Shown in pieces: positions 8,675-18,066 of a DNA stretch of 64,000 nt. Numbering within the stretch: the first letter of the stretch is position 1; every line of letters begins with the position of its first letter. Made by a program: the position numbers and the translations under genes. The notes under the pieces are model-generated. The model did no database searches, had not been told where the DNA came from, and worked only from the letters and a program-made list of their open reading frames with translations. The stretch is from CAVQXR01 sp963717955 (GTDB lineage: Bacteria; Actinomycetota; Thermoleophilia; Gaiellales; Gaiellaceae). Location: positions 310,001 through 374,000 of the forward strand of contig CAVQXR010000002.1 of the NCBI GenBank assembly GCA_963717955.1, in the 5' to 3' direction.

Positions 8675-9925
8675 CTAGGCTGCCTTGACGGCCTCGCCCG
8701 CCTCGGCGTACTCCTGGCGGTTCGGAAGCGGCTCCTCGAACCACGCCCGCGGCGCGGCGAACGCGCTCGGGTCGTTGAGGCTGAAGATCTCGATCAGCTC
8801 CGTGTCCTTGATCAGCTCCTGGACGCCGTTCTGCTGGGCGGAGCCGTAGGCGAAGTTGTCGGTGAGGGCGGCGCCCGCAGCGGGTGTGTTCGCGGCGGCA
8901 ATCGCCAGCGACGTCCGGCCTGGCCGTTCGGTGTTCGCGCCGAGCACGAACCCGCACACCCACGCGAGACGACCCTCGGTGGGCCACATGTAGCGGACCT
9001 CGACGTCCTTCAGCTTCTCGTGCCGGATCGCCTGCAGGTACCCGTCCGGCCACATGTAGGTCGCCCAGACGTTCCCGTTGATGAAGTCGTCGATGTTGCC
9101 CTGGTTGTTGTCCCAGAAGTTCCTGATGTTCGGCTTGGCCGCGATCATCGTCTCCTTGGACGCCGCGATCTGCTCGCTCGTGAGATGGTTCGGGTTGATC
9201 GCGCCCTCGTTGATCAGGGCGCCGATCTTGATGAGCGTGACCGGATCGCTGTAGAGCGCCATCTTGCCCGCGTACTGCTCGTCGAGGATGAGGCTCCACG
9301 ACTCCGCGGCGGGATCGAGCGGGATCTCGTCCGCCCGGTAGACGAGCGCCGAGAACCCGATGTCGAACGGGACGTGGTAGGTGAGCCCGCTCGCCGAGTC
9401 TACGCCGCCGGCCCGGATCGCCTCGGGGATCCCCTCGAGGTCCGGCAGCAGGGCGGTGTCGAACGGCTGGATCAGGCCGGCGCTGTTGAAATCGGGCCAG
9501 TAGGCGATGCACGGGTGGATGGCGTCCGGGCTGTAGCCGGAGGCCACCTTCGCAAGCGCCTGGATGTCGTTCTCGAGGAACGTGAACTTGAGGGGGCTCG
9601 TGGCGTTGAACTCGCTGTCGAGGTAGGTCTGCCACATCCACGGCGCCGTGTCGTCGTAGCCTGCCCATTCGAAGAACTCGATCGGGCCGTCCGGCTCCGA
9701 GGCCGGGTCGAACGTGGGTCCGGCTGCCGCCTCCGTCGTTGCCGGCGGAGCTTCCTCGGTCGTTGCGGGCGGAGCCTCCTCGGTCGTCCCGCCGCCGGCC
9801 TCCGCCGTCGTCGCGGGCGCCGGCTCGTCCCCACCGCCGCCGCAGGCGGCGAGCAGAGCCGCGAGGCTCGTGGCGCCCGTGAGCGCGAGGAACCCGCGCC
9901 GATCCATGTTGCTGCGATCGATCAT
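8675..9925 (-). CDS. potD: Polyamine ABC transporter substrate-binding protein (PotD-like)
   Basis: 416 aa secreted lipoprotein. It has a twin-arginine leader (DRRGFLAL) and a lipobox with Cys28 (LLAAC), so export is probably by Tat followed by lipid anchoring. A low-complexity linker with repeated TTEEAPPA-type units (about 39-70) precedes the binding domain, which starts IEFFEWAGYDD. The ATG at 9925 is used here; the internal ATG at 9907 (MDRRGF) would also preserve the leader. It is the second gene of the operon, after potA. Confidence 0.9.
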   Translation of the reverse strand: MIDRSNMDRRGFLALTGATSLAALLAACGGGGDEPAPATTAEAGGGTTEEAPPATTEEAPPATTEAAAGPTFDPASEPDGPIEFFEWAGYDDTAPWMWQTYLDSEFNATSPLKFTFLENDIQALAKVASGYSPDAIHPCIAYWPDFNSAGLIQPFDTALLPDLEGIPEAIRAGGVDSASGLTYHVPFDIGFSALVYRADEIPLDPAAESWSLILDEQYAGKMALYSDPVTLIKIGALINEGAINPNHLTSEQIAASKETMIAAKPNIRNFWDNNQGNIDDFINGNVWATYMWPDGYLQAIRHEKLKDVEVRYMWPTEGRLAWVCGFVLGANTERPGRTSLAIAAANTPAAGAALTDNFAYGSAQQNGVQELIKDTELIEIFSLNDPSAFAAPRAWFEEPLPNRQEYAEAGEAVKAA

Positions 9926-9951
9926 CCTGTCGTCCTCCTTCTCCCGCGACG

Positions 9952-11109
9952 CTACGACGCCGCCTCGACTTCCCTGTCCTCCTCGGCACGGGCCTGGCCC
10001 ACGTCCACTTCACGCGCGGTGCCGATCACGAAGCTGTGCTCGGCCGCCCAGTGCAGCGTGATCCGGTCGCCGACGGCGACCGGGCGCACACGATGTCGAA
10101 CCTCGTCGTTCAGGCGGTGGACGACGAGGCGGTCCCCGGTCGCCAGCTCGACGATGTACTGCGTCATCGATCCCAGGTAGACGACGTCGGCGACGGTGGC
10201 CGAGATGGTCGAGCTCTCGCCTTCCAGCGCCTCGAACTTGATCTTCTCGGGCCGCACGGTGATCACGATCTCGCCCGCCGGGGCGTTCTGCGCCGGGGCC
10301 ATGAGCCGCTCGTTCTCGCCGAGCCGCTGCACGACGAACCCGTTCTCGTGACCGTCGGGGGTCATGTGGACGATGTTCGAGACGCCGATGAACCCGGCCA
10401 CGAACGGGCTCGCGGGCCGCTCGTAGAGCTCGCGCGGCTCGGCGACCTGCTCGACGACGCCGCCGTCCATGACGGCGATGCGGTCGGACATCGTCAGCGC
10501 CTCCTCCTGGTCGTGCGTGACGTAGACGAAGGTCGTCTGCGTCTCCTGCTGGAGGTGCTTGAGCTCGAGCTGCATCTCGCGGCGGAGCTTCAGGTCGAGC
10601 GCGCCGAGCGGCTCGTCGAGCAGGAGCGCCGCGGGGCGGTTGACGAGCGCGCGGGCGAGCGCGACCCGCTGCTGCTGCCCGCCGGAGAGCTGCCCCGGCT
10701 TGCGCTTCTCGAGGCCCTGCATCCGCACCGTGCGGAGTGCCTCGGCCACACGCTCCTCCAGCTCGCGGCGTCCGACCTTCCTGATCTTCAGGCCGAAGGC
10801 GACGTTCTCCCACACGGACAGGTGCGGGAACAGCGCGTAGGCCTGGAAGACCATGTTGACGTTGCGCTTGGCCGGCGGGACGTAGGTCACGTCGCGGTCC
10901 TCGAGCAGGATGCGGCCCTGGGTCGGCTCCTCGAAGCCGGCGATCATCCGGAGCGTCGTCGTCTTGCCGCAGCCCGACGGGCCGAGCATCGAGAAGAACT
11001 CACCCTTGCGGATCGACATGCTGACGTCGTCGACGGCCGTCACGTCGGCGAACGCCTTCGTGACGTGGTCGAGGACGATGTGGCCTTCGGCCCGCTGGTC
11101 GTTGTTCAT
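9952..11109 (-). CDS. potA: Polyamine ABC transporter ATPase (PotA-like)
   Basis: 385 aa. Walker A is GPSGCGKTT (43-51), the ABC signature is LSGGQQQRVALARAL, Walker B is ALLLDEPLGALD and the switch His is in YVTHDQEEALTMSDR. A C-terminal TOBE domain (from about 240) is typical of the PotA/CUT1 importers. It energises uptake through PotB/PotC. It is the first gene of the potADBC-lipoprotein operon and has its own upstream promoter candidate. A divergent TetR gene starts at 11202. Confidence 0.94.
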   Translation of the reverse strand: MNNDQRAEGHIVLDHVTKAFADVTAVDDVSMSIRKGEFFSMLGPSGCGKTTTLRMIAGFEEPTQGRILLEDRDVTYVPPAKRNVNMVFQAYALFPHLSVWENVAFGLKIRKVGRRELEERVAEALRTVRMQGLEKRKPGQLSGGQQQRVALARALVNRPAALLLDEPLGALDLKLRREMQLELKHLQQETQTTFVYVTHDQEEALTMSDRIAVMDGGVVEQVAEPRELYERPASPFVAGFIGVSNIVHMTPDGHENGFVVQRLGENERLMAPAQNAPAGEIVITVRPEKIKFEALEGESSTISATVADVVYLGSMTQYIVELATGDRLVVHRLNDEVRHRVRPVAVGDRITLHWAAEHSFVIGTAREVDVGQARAEEDREVEAAS

Positions 11110-11144
11110 ACGGCTCTATCGGTTTGACGGGAAAGTGGGGCGTA

Positions 11145-11172
11145 TTGTTAGCGCCTCGCGCGCCAAATGCAA
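11145..11172 (-). promoter_or_regulatory. Candidate sigma70-type promoter for the pot operon
   Basis: On the minus strand, TTGCAT (11172-11167) is followed after 16 bp by TAACAA (11150-11145). This would start transcription about 30 bases before the potA ATG at 11109. It lies in the 92-bp gap shared with the divergent TetR gene, so that regulator could control it. I see no clear long inverted repeat here. Confidence 0.4.
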
Positions 11173-11201
11173 GGAGCAACTCTCTGAGCCCTCGTCCGGC
11201 C

Positions 11202-11834
11202 ATGGGCGCCGTCCGGCGCCCGCAGATCCTCGAAGCCGCCGCACGCGTGATCTCACGACGGGGAGTGACCGGTCTGCGGCTGGCCGACGTGGCCGAGGAG
11301 TCCGGCCTCTCGGTCGGCTCGATCCAGCACTACTTCGGAACCCGCGACAGGCTTCTCGTCCAGGCGTTCGCGTACGAGACCGATCGCGCGGTCGACCGAT
11401 GGATGGCGTCCGAGGACGGGGGCGTCGACGCGTGGGGGCGTCTCGTGGCGTTCGTCGACATCGTGCTCGAGCCGCAGACGTTCCGGGATCGCTGGACGCG
11501 CTGGCTGCAGTTCTGGGCCGCATACGCACGCGAGCCGAACATGCGCGGGGCGATGGGGAGGGCCTACGAGATGTGGCGCGAGCCGTTCCGCAGGGTGTTC
11601 CAGCAGGGCATCGCCTCGGGGGAGTTCCGGCCCTCGCTGCCGCTCGATGTCCTCGTGGACAGGGCGGTGGCGCTCTTCGACGGGCTCGTGCTCCAGGTGC
11701 TCCTCGAGGCTCCCGGCGCGACGCTCGAGCGGGCTCGCGAGCTGCTCCTCCAGAGCCTCGCCGCCGATCTCCGGCCTCGCGCGAGGCGCCTCTCGACGGG
11801 GCGGCGAGGCGCCGCGTGCTCGAGCCTGACCTGA
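11202..11834 (+). CDS. TetR-family transcriptional regulator
   Basis: 210 aa from the ATG at 11202. The N-terminal helix-turn-helix runs through ILEAAARVI, LADVAEESGLS and SIQHYFGTRDRLL, a standard TetR pattern. The C-terminal part is a ligand-binding helical bundle resembling BetI-type regulators. A good ribosome site (AAGGAG, 11171-11176) sits 7 bases before an in-frame CTG at 11184, so a rare CTG start giving six extra residues is possible. It is divergent from potA and overlaps the start of the amidohydrolase by 19 bp, so either could be its target. Confidence 0.85.
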   Translation: MGAVRRPQILEAAARVISRRGVTGLRLADVAEESGLSVGSIQHYFGTRDRLLVQAFAYETDRAVDRWMASEDGGVDAWGRLVAFVDIVLEPQTFRDRWTRWLQFWAAYAREPNMRGAMGRAYEMWREPFRRVFQQGIASGEFRPSLPLDVLVDRAVALFDGLVLQVLLEAPGATLERARELLLQSLAADLRPRARRLSTGRRGAACSSLT

Positions 11835-13443
11835 TCCTCGCGGGCGGGCGGATCCACACGATCGACGGGGCCCGTCCCGTCGCCTCGGCGCTGGCCGTCG
11901 AGCACGGCCGCTTCGTCGCCGTCGGCGGCGAGGAGCTGCGCGGGCTCGCCGGTCCCGCGACCGAGGTGCGCGAGCTCCGGGGCGCGACCGTCGTGCCCGG
12001 TCTCGTCGACGCCCACAACCACCTTCTGCACACCGGCGCGATGCTCTCCCAGGTGCAGCTCTACGGCTGCCGGTCGATCCCGGAGATCCTGCGGCTCGTC
12101 GAGGACCGCGTCCGGTCTGCCGCGCCGGGAGCCTGGGTCATCGGCCGTGGCTGGGACGAGAGCCTGCTCGCGGAGCGTCGTCATCCGACGAGGCACGACC
12201 TCGACGCCGTCGCCCCCGACCACCCGGTCGTGCTCTTCCGCGTCTGGAACAAGCTCACGTGCAACTGGGCCGCATTGCGGCTCGCGGGCATCGACCGGAC
12301 CACGCACGACCCGCCGGCAGCGGTGCTGTACGCCGGCTCGTTCGAGCGGGACGTGAGCGGCGAGCCCACGGGGCTCTTTCGCGACCGTGCCAAGGTGCTG
12401 ATCGAGCGGCATCTTCCCGCCCCGACGGAGGAGGAGCTCGTCGCGAGCATCGAGGCGGCCTGCCGGGCGTACAACGCCGTCGGGATCACCGCTGTCGGCG
12501 AGCCCGGCCTGTGGCCGCACGAGATCCGCGCCTTCCATCGCGCCCGACGCGAAGGGCGGCTCACGGTGCGGACGGACATGATGCTGGCGGGCTGGGGGTT
12601 CGGAGGGCCCGGGGACGAGGTCGGGCTCCGCGAGCGGTTCGACGGGCTCGGCGTGTCCGGGCGGGTTCGGCGACGAGGGGCTCCGCATCGAGGGCGTCAA
12701 GCTGATGCCGGACGGCGGCCTCGGCGACCGGACGGCGCGGATGTTCGAGCCCTATCCAGGCGGCGGCGACGACCGCGGGCAGTGGGTCGTCGACCCGGAC
12801 GAGCTCCCCGGGCTGATCCGCTTCTGCCACGACCTCGGCTTTCCGGTCGACTGCCACACCTGCGGCGACGAGTGCCAGCAGCTCGTGGTCTCCGCGTTCG
12901 CGGCCGCACAGGAGGCGAGCCCGAAGCCGTGGCTGCGCCACCGCGTCCACCACGCCTACTTCCCGACCGAGCACGCGCTCGAGCTGATGGCGCGGCATCG
13001 GATCCCGGCGGTCGTGTCCAGCCCGTTCATCAGGAACCTCGGCGAGAGCTACGTCGCCTCGGTCGGCGAGCGAGCGGGCTTCCGGCGTGATGCCGATGCG
13101 GACGTACCTCGACGCGCGGCATCCCACTGGCCGGCTCGTCGGATTCGCCGATCACCGACTTCGATCCCTGGGTCGGCGATGGCCGCGGCCGCGACCCGGG
13201 CGACCGTCGCGGGCCGGGTGCTCGGCGCCTCGGAGCGCATCACTGCGGCCGAGGCGTTGCGCTCCTACACCCTCGGCGGCGCGTACGCGACGGGCCGCGA
13301 GCGCAGCTCGGCTCGATCGAGCCCGGGAAGCTCGCCGATCTCGTCGTGCTCGACCGCGACCCGCTCGAGGTCGAGCCGGAGGGTTGCTCGACGTGCAGGT
13401 GGACGCGACCATGCTCGGCGGGCGGTGGGTGTACGAGCGGTGA
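11816..13443 (+). pseudogene. Amidohydrolase (YtcJ-like, metal-dependent), broken by several indels
   Basis: The gene starts at a GTG at 11816 (VLEPDLILAGGRIHTIDG) and shows the amidohydrolase metal motif VPGLVDAHNHLLH. The frame is clean to about 12660, where one extra base shifts it. The homologous sequence continues in another frame (EGVKLMPDGGLGDRTARM, then DCHTCGDE and RVHHAYFP). It shifts again near 13080, 13115, 13180, 13300 and 13385 before ending at a convincing C-terminus (MLGGRWVYER) and TGA. Rejoined, it would be about 540 aa, the normal family length. These enzymes hydrolyse N-substituted amides or carbamates. About six single-base changes in 750 bp point to sequence error or recent decay. 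Confidence 0.8.
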
Positions 13444-13452
13444 CCGCGGCGC

Positions 13453-14554
<1,102 letters not shown>

Positions 14555-14716
14555 GAGGCCGTATCATGCGTGATCCGTCGCGTGGCTGGCGTCCGTCGTG
14601 ACGCCGTGGGAGGCTCGCCGCGCTCCGCACGTGGCAACCCGGCGGGGTCGTTCGGCGAATCGCCGTACCCGCTCGCGGCCTGCGGCGATCTTCCGGGCGG
14701 GTAGAATCCGAGCCTT

Positions 14717-15655
14717 GTGAGCGCAACGACGGTCGCGACGCCCCTGCGGGCCCGGCTCGAGGAGGGCGGGACACCCGTCCTCGAGGACTGGGGGTTCAAC
14801 TCCGAGTACGGCGTCCTGCGGGACGTGCTGCTCGGTTCCGCCGAATGCTTCCGCTGGCTCGGAGAGGAGAACGCCCAGTACTCGGCGCTCGTCCGCGCGA
14901 CGCTGCGCAAGGGCTACCGGTTCGACCGCGACCTCGCGCTCCGTCAGTACGCGGAGATGGTCGACGCCTACCGTCAGGCAGAGGTCTCGGTCCACGCGCT
15001 CGAGGCGCGCGACGAGTTGCCCTACGGCGTCTATGCGCGCGACTCGAGCTTCATGACGCCGTTCGGCGCCGTCGTCTGCCAGCTCGCGAACCCGCGCCGC
15101 CGCGGGGAGTACGCGACGACGCTGCGCTTCTATCTCTCCCAGGGCATCCCGATCTACGACCTCGTCTCGGCCGGCAACTTCGAGGGCGGCGACTTCAACA
15201 TGATCGAGCCCGGGTGCGTGCTGATCGGCTACACGGGCGGCCGCGGCGAGGAGGTGGCGGCGAAGCAGGTCGGCGGGTGGATGGAGAAGGAAGGGGTCGA
15301 GGTCGCCTACGCGCCGATCGACGAGTTCTACGTCCACATCGACCTGATGGTCTGCATGCTCGCCGAGAAGCTCGCTGCGGTGTGCCTCGACACGACGGAG
15401 CCCGACGTCGTCGACTGGCTACGCGCGCGCAGGATCGAGATCGTCCCGGTGTCGTTCCGCGACACGATGGGCCTCGGGTGCAACGTTGTCGCCCTCGGCA
15501 ACGACCGCGTGCTCTCGGTCGCCCAGTCCGAGGATCTCAACGCCCGGCTGCGGGCGCTCGGGTTCACGGTCTACGACCCTGATATGAGCCAGTTCCTCCT
15601 CGCCGGCGGCGGTGTTCACTGCATGGCGCAGGCGTTGCGGCGCGATCCGGGCTGA
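14717..15655 (+). CDS. Amidinotransferase / dimethylarginine dimethylaminohydrolase-like enzyme
   Basis: 312 aa member of the guanidino-modifying (pentein) superfamily. Visible catalytic blocks are ARDSSFMTP, the FEGGDF loop (acidic residue), HIDLMVCM (His) and, ten residues from the end, GGGVHCMAQ with the nucleophile Cys302. Members hydrolyse or transfer the amidino group of arginine-like substrates, giving citrulline-type products. No transporter or carbamate kinase is next to it. The GTG at 14717 is the start. The extreme 3' end, including the catalytic Cys codon, is duplicated just downstream. Confidence 0.85.
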   Translation: MSATTVATPLRARLEEGGTPVLEDWGFNSEYGVLRDVLLGSAECFRWLGEENAQYSALVRATLRKGYRFDRDLALRQYAEMVDAYRQAEVSVHALEARDELPYGVYARDSSFMTPFGAVVCQLANPRRRGEYATTLRFYLSQGIPIYDLVSAGNFEGGDFNMIEPGCVLIGYTGGRGEEVAAKQVGGWMEKEGVEVAYAPIDEFYVHIDLMVCMLAEKLAAVCLDTTEPDVVDWLRARRIEIVPVSFRDTMGLGCNVVALGNDRVLSVAQSEDLNARLRALGFTVYDPDMSQFLLAGGGVHCMAQALRRDPG

Positions 15656-15830
15656 CGCGGCGGAGGGGCCGGCTCGGCCGGGCACGACCCGCGCAGGAGC
15701 CGACCGCAGGGCGGCGGTCACTGCGTGGCGCAGGCGTTGCGGCGCGATCCGGTCTGACGCGGCGGAGGGGCCGGCTCGGCCGGGCACGACCCGCGCAGGA
15801 GCCGACCGCAGGGAGGCGGTTACATCGTCC
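15611..15830. repeat. 102-bp tandem duplication containing the gene tail and locus B of the double-hairpin element
   Basis: The sequence 15611-15712 is repeated with a 102-bp period at 15713-15814. Each unit holds the last codons of the guanidino-modifying enzyme (encoding HCMAQALRRDP in copy 1, HCVAQALRRDP in copy 2), its TGA and the G+C-rich element. The element runs in the sense of the gene: GGCCGGCTCGGCCGGGC, then ACGACCCGCGCAGGAGC, then a GACCGC...GCGGTC stem. On the other strand it aligns with the units at 1298 and 60629. The second copy cannot be translated as part of the gene because of the first TGA. Confidence 0.8.
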
Positions 15831-15842
15831 GTCGGGGCCGAA

Positions 15843-15958
15843 CGAGATCCGGCCCCTCCAACCGCAACGGCTGGAGGGGCGGGATCTCGGTGGGCCCGGC
15901 GGCCCGGGCGCCGACGGCGCGACCGCCCGGGGTGGAGGGCGGGAATCTCATCCCGCCC
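15843..15958. terminator. Two strong hairpins between convergent genes (candidate bidirectional terminator)
   Basis: An 18-bp inverted repeat with one mismatch lies at 15843-15860 and 15872-15889 (CGAGATCC.GCCCCTCCA arms). A second hairpin has GGGCGGGA (15938-15945) pairing with TCCCGCCC (15951-15958). They sit between the convergent guanidino-enzyme and methyltransferase genes. No poly-T follows, so termination is inference. Together with the tandem duplication they fill the 332-bp gap; I see no gene in it. Confidence 0.5.
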
Positions 15959-15987
15959 GTGGGTGTCGCTCCACCGTCGTACGGACG

Positions 15988-16815
15988 TCAGGAACGGATC
16001 GCGATCGCCTCGGCGTAGGTGGCGTCGACGGCGAGCGCTCCATCGCCCAGGCGATCGTGCCGGCGGGCAAGGTCGACGAGCGCCTGCTCAAGCTCCGCTC
16101 GGCCCGCGTCGTCGAGCGCCGCGAACGCCGTCAGCGTCGGGCCGTACCAGGTGCGGAAGAAGTTCACGAACTCCTCGGCGCTCGTGAAGCGAAAGGTGTA
16201 CGTCCGCTCATTCACCGCGAGGGACTCGATTCCATCGCCGAGCAGCCCACGCAGCCCCTGCTCCGTCCCCCAGGCGAACGGCGAGGCGAGGCCGGGCGGC
16301 GGCGGCACGCGGGCCGCGGTCGCGCGGAACAGCTCGCCGATGTATCCGCCCGGCGTCCAGCTCGCGAGCCCGATCGTGCCGGCGGGGCGGCACACGCGCA
16401 GCAGCTCTGCGGCCGCCCGGGGCTGGTCGGGGGCGAACATCACGCCGAAGACCGACGTGACCGCGTCGAAGGTCCCGTCGGCGAAGCGGAGATCCTCGGC
16501 GTCGCCCTCGATGAGCGTCACATCGAGATCCTCGATCTCGGCGCGCAACCTGCCGTGCTCGACGAGCGCGGGGACGTAGTCGACACCGACGGCCTGGCAC
16601 CCGCGGCGCGCGGCGGCGAGCGCCGCGTTCCCGTTGCCGGTCGCGACGTCGAGCACCCGCCAGCCGGCCCGGAGGTCGGCGCTGTCGCAGAGCTGCTCCG
16701 CCACGCTCACGATGCGGCTCGCAACCCTCGCGAAGTCGCCGCTCGCCCACGTCGCCTGCTGGCGGCGCTTGACGGCCTCGAGGTCGAGGCCCGTCCTGTC
16801 GATCACCTGCTGCAT
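15988..16815 (-). CDS. SAM-dependent class I methyltransferase
   Basis: 275 aa. Motif I (LDVATGNGNAALAAA) starts around residue 50, followed by GVDYVPALVEHGR and IEGDAEDLRFADGTFDAV, the usual order of a UbiE-type fold. The substrate is unknown. The ATG at 16815 is chosen because GGAGGAG (16827-16821) lies 5 bases upstream; a GTG at 16818 also fits the frame. It is divergent from a TetR gene and lies directly downstream of two operator-like sites, so it is almost certainly the regulator's target. Confidence 0.88.
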   Translation of the reverse strand: MQQVIDRTGLDLEAVKRRQQATWASGDFARVASRIVSVAEQLCDSADLRAGWRVLDVATGNGNAALAAARRGCQAVGVDYVPALVEHGRLRAEIEDLDVTLIEGDAEDLRFADGTFDAVTSVFGVMFAPDQPRAAAELLRVCRPAGTIGLASWTPGGYIGELFRATAARVPPPPGLASPFAWGTEQGLRGLLGDGIESLAVNERTYTFRFTSAEEFVNFFRTWYGPTLTAFAALDDAGRAELEQALVDLARRHDRLGDGALAVDATYAEAIAIRS

Positions 16816-16830
16816 CACATCTCCTCCTAG

Positions 16831-16884
16831 TTAGCACGATCGGTCGTGCTTGTTACTATACGACCGTTCGTGCTAACTTGTCAA
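16831..16884 (-). promoter_or_regulatory. Methyltransferase promoter with two TetR-type operators
   Basis: On the minus strand TTGACA (16884-16879), an 18-bp spacer and TATAGT (16860-16855) form a near-consensus promoter for the methyltransferase. An operator with perfect AGCACGA/TCGTGCT arms lies at 16831-16850, at the start of transcription. A second, inverted copy (16857-16876, ACGACCGTTCGTGCTAA) sits between the -35 and -10. A plus-strand promoter for the TetR gene (TTAGCA at 16831, TACTAT at 16854) overlaps the same sites. A repressor bound here would shut off both genes. Confidence 0.72.
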
Positions 16885-16887
16885 GGG

Positions 16888-17553
16888 ATGGATTCGAGAG
16901 CGAACTCGGCGGCGGCCGGCGGCCGCCGGCGGCGGCAGGACGGCGAGCGGAGCAGAAGCGCGATCCTCGAGGCGGCCGCCCGCCTCTCGACGGTCGAGGG
17001 GCTCGACGGGCTCTCGATCGGGCGACTCGCCGACGACGTCGGCATGAGCAAGAGCGGCCTCTTTGCACACTTCGGCTCGAAGGAGGAGCTGCAGCTCGCG
17101 ACGATCGACACTGCGAACGAGATCTTCCTCGCCGACGTCGTCGTGCCGGCGCTCGCCGAGACGTCGCCGCTGCGGCGCCTCGAGGCGCTGTGCGAGCGGT
17201 TCCTCTCGCACGTCGAACGCAGCGTGTTCCCCGGCGGCTGCTTCTTCGCATCGGTCGCGGCCGAGATGGACACGAAACCCGGCCCCGTTCGCGATCGGGC
17301 GTCGGAGATCGTCGGGGGTTGGCGAGGCCTCTTCACCGAGGCGATTGCCGAGGCACAGGCCGGAGGTGAGCTCGACCCAGGCGAGGATCCCGAGCAACTC
17401 GCGTTCGAGCTGCAGGCTCCCCTGCTCCTCGCGAACTCGCAATACGTGATCTCGGGCGACCGGGCCGCCATCGAGCGCGCGCGCACCGGGATCGCCAGAC
17501 GCCTCCAGGTCGCCCGCGTCGCCCCGGGCGCCGGAGCCTCTCAGGTCGAGTAG
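16888..17553 (+). CDS. TetR-family repressor of the divergent methyltransferase
   Basis: 221 aa. An Arg-rich N-terminus precedes the TetR DNA-binding domain (ILEAAARLS, IGRLADDVGMS, GLFAHFGSKEELQL). The C-terminal half resembles the TetR_C_33 type (FPGGCFFASVAAEMD). The ATG at 16888 lies just after the operator region; an upstream in-frame start at 16846 would put coding sequence through the operators and is rejected. It overlaps tail-to-tail by 13 bp with the acetyltransferase. The ligand is unknown. Confidence 0.87.
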   Translation: MDSRANSAAAGGRRRRQDGERSRSAILEAAARLSTVEGLDGLSIGRLADDVGMSKSGLFAHFGSKEELQLATIDTANEIFLADVVVPALAETSPLRRLEALCERFLSHVERSVFPGGCFFASVAAEMDTKPGPVRDRASEIVGGWRGLFTEAIAEAQAGGELDPGEDPEQLAFELQAPLLLANSQYVISGDRAAIERARTGIARRLQVARVAPGAGASQVE

Positions 17554-18053
17554 AGCGCGGTCGGCGCGCCCTCGATCTCCCCTTCCCGCTCGAGGGCCAT
17601 GCCGAGCTTCTCGGCGACTCGTCGAGAAGCCCGGTGCGCCGGATCGACGAGACAGAGGAGCCGCGTGAGCTGCAGCTCCTCGAGCCCGTACCGGAGGATC
17701 GCCCGCGCGGCCTCGGTTGCCAGGCCCTGGCCCCAGTGATCCTTCGCCAGCAGGTAGGCGACCTCCACCTCGTCACGGCCGTCGATCGTCCACGGGATCA
17801 GCCCGCAGCGACCGATGAAGTCGCCGGTCTCCTTGTGGATCGTCGCCCAGAGCCCGAAGCCGTGCCGGCTGTAGTAGACGTCGATGATCCAGGCGAGCTC
17901 CTCACGAGTCTCCTCGTACGTCAGGGTTCCCTCGGGGAAGTACCTCCTCACCTCGGGATCCCTGTAGAGCGCGGCGAGGTCGTCCAGGTCGTCCATGGTG
18001 AGGCGCCGGAGAACGAGCCTCTCCGTCTCGAGGATCGTCGACGGGACGTTCAC
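17541..18053 (-). CDS. GNAT-family N-acetyltransferase (RimJ/RimL type)
   Basis: 170 aa. It starts ILETERLVLRRLTMDD, the standard RimJ/RimL opening. The acetyl-CoA-binding region is near LLAKDHWGQGLATEAARAIL, with the Q/R-x-x-G-x-A pattern reduced to WGQGLA. It would transfer acetyl to an amine or a protein N-terminus. The M24 peptidase ends 13 bp upstream on the same strand, so the two may be co-transcribed. Confidence 0.85.
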   Translation of the reverse strand: MNVPSTILETERLVLRRLTMDDLDDLAALYRDPEVRRYFPEGTLTYEETREELAWIIDVYYSRHGFGLWATIHKETGDFIGRCGLIPWTIDGRDEVEVAYLLAKDHWGQGLATEAARAILRYGLEELQLTRLLCLVDPAHRASRRVAEKLGMALEREGEIEGAPTALYST

Positions 18054-18066
18054 CTCGGCGCTCGCT

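Noticed and set aside
8537..10180. Plus-strand frame of about 550 codons over the pot genes
   Set aside because: Antisense to potB and potD, which carry leaders, helices and binding domains.
11184..11201. CTG start codon for the TetR gene
   Set aside because: The AAGGAG spacing fits, but CTG is rare and the ATG at 11202 already gives a full TetR domain. Kept only as an alternative.
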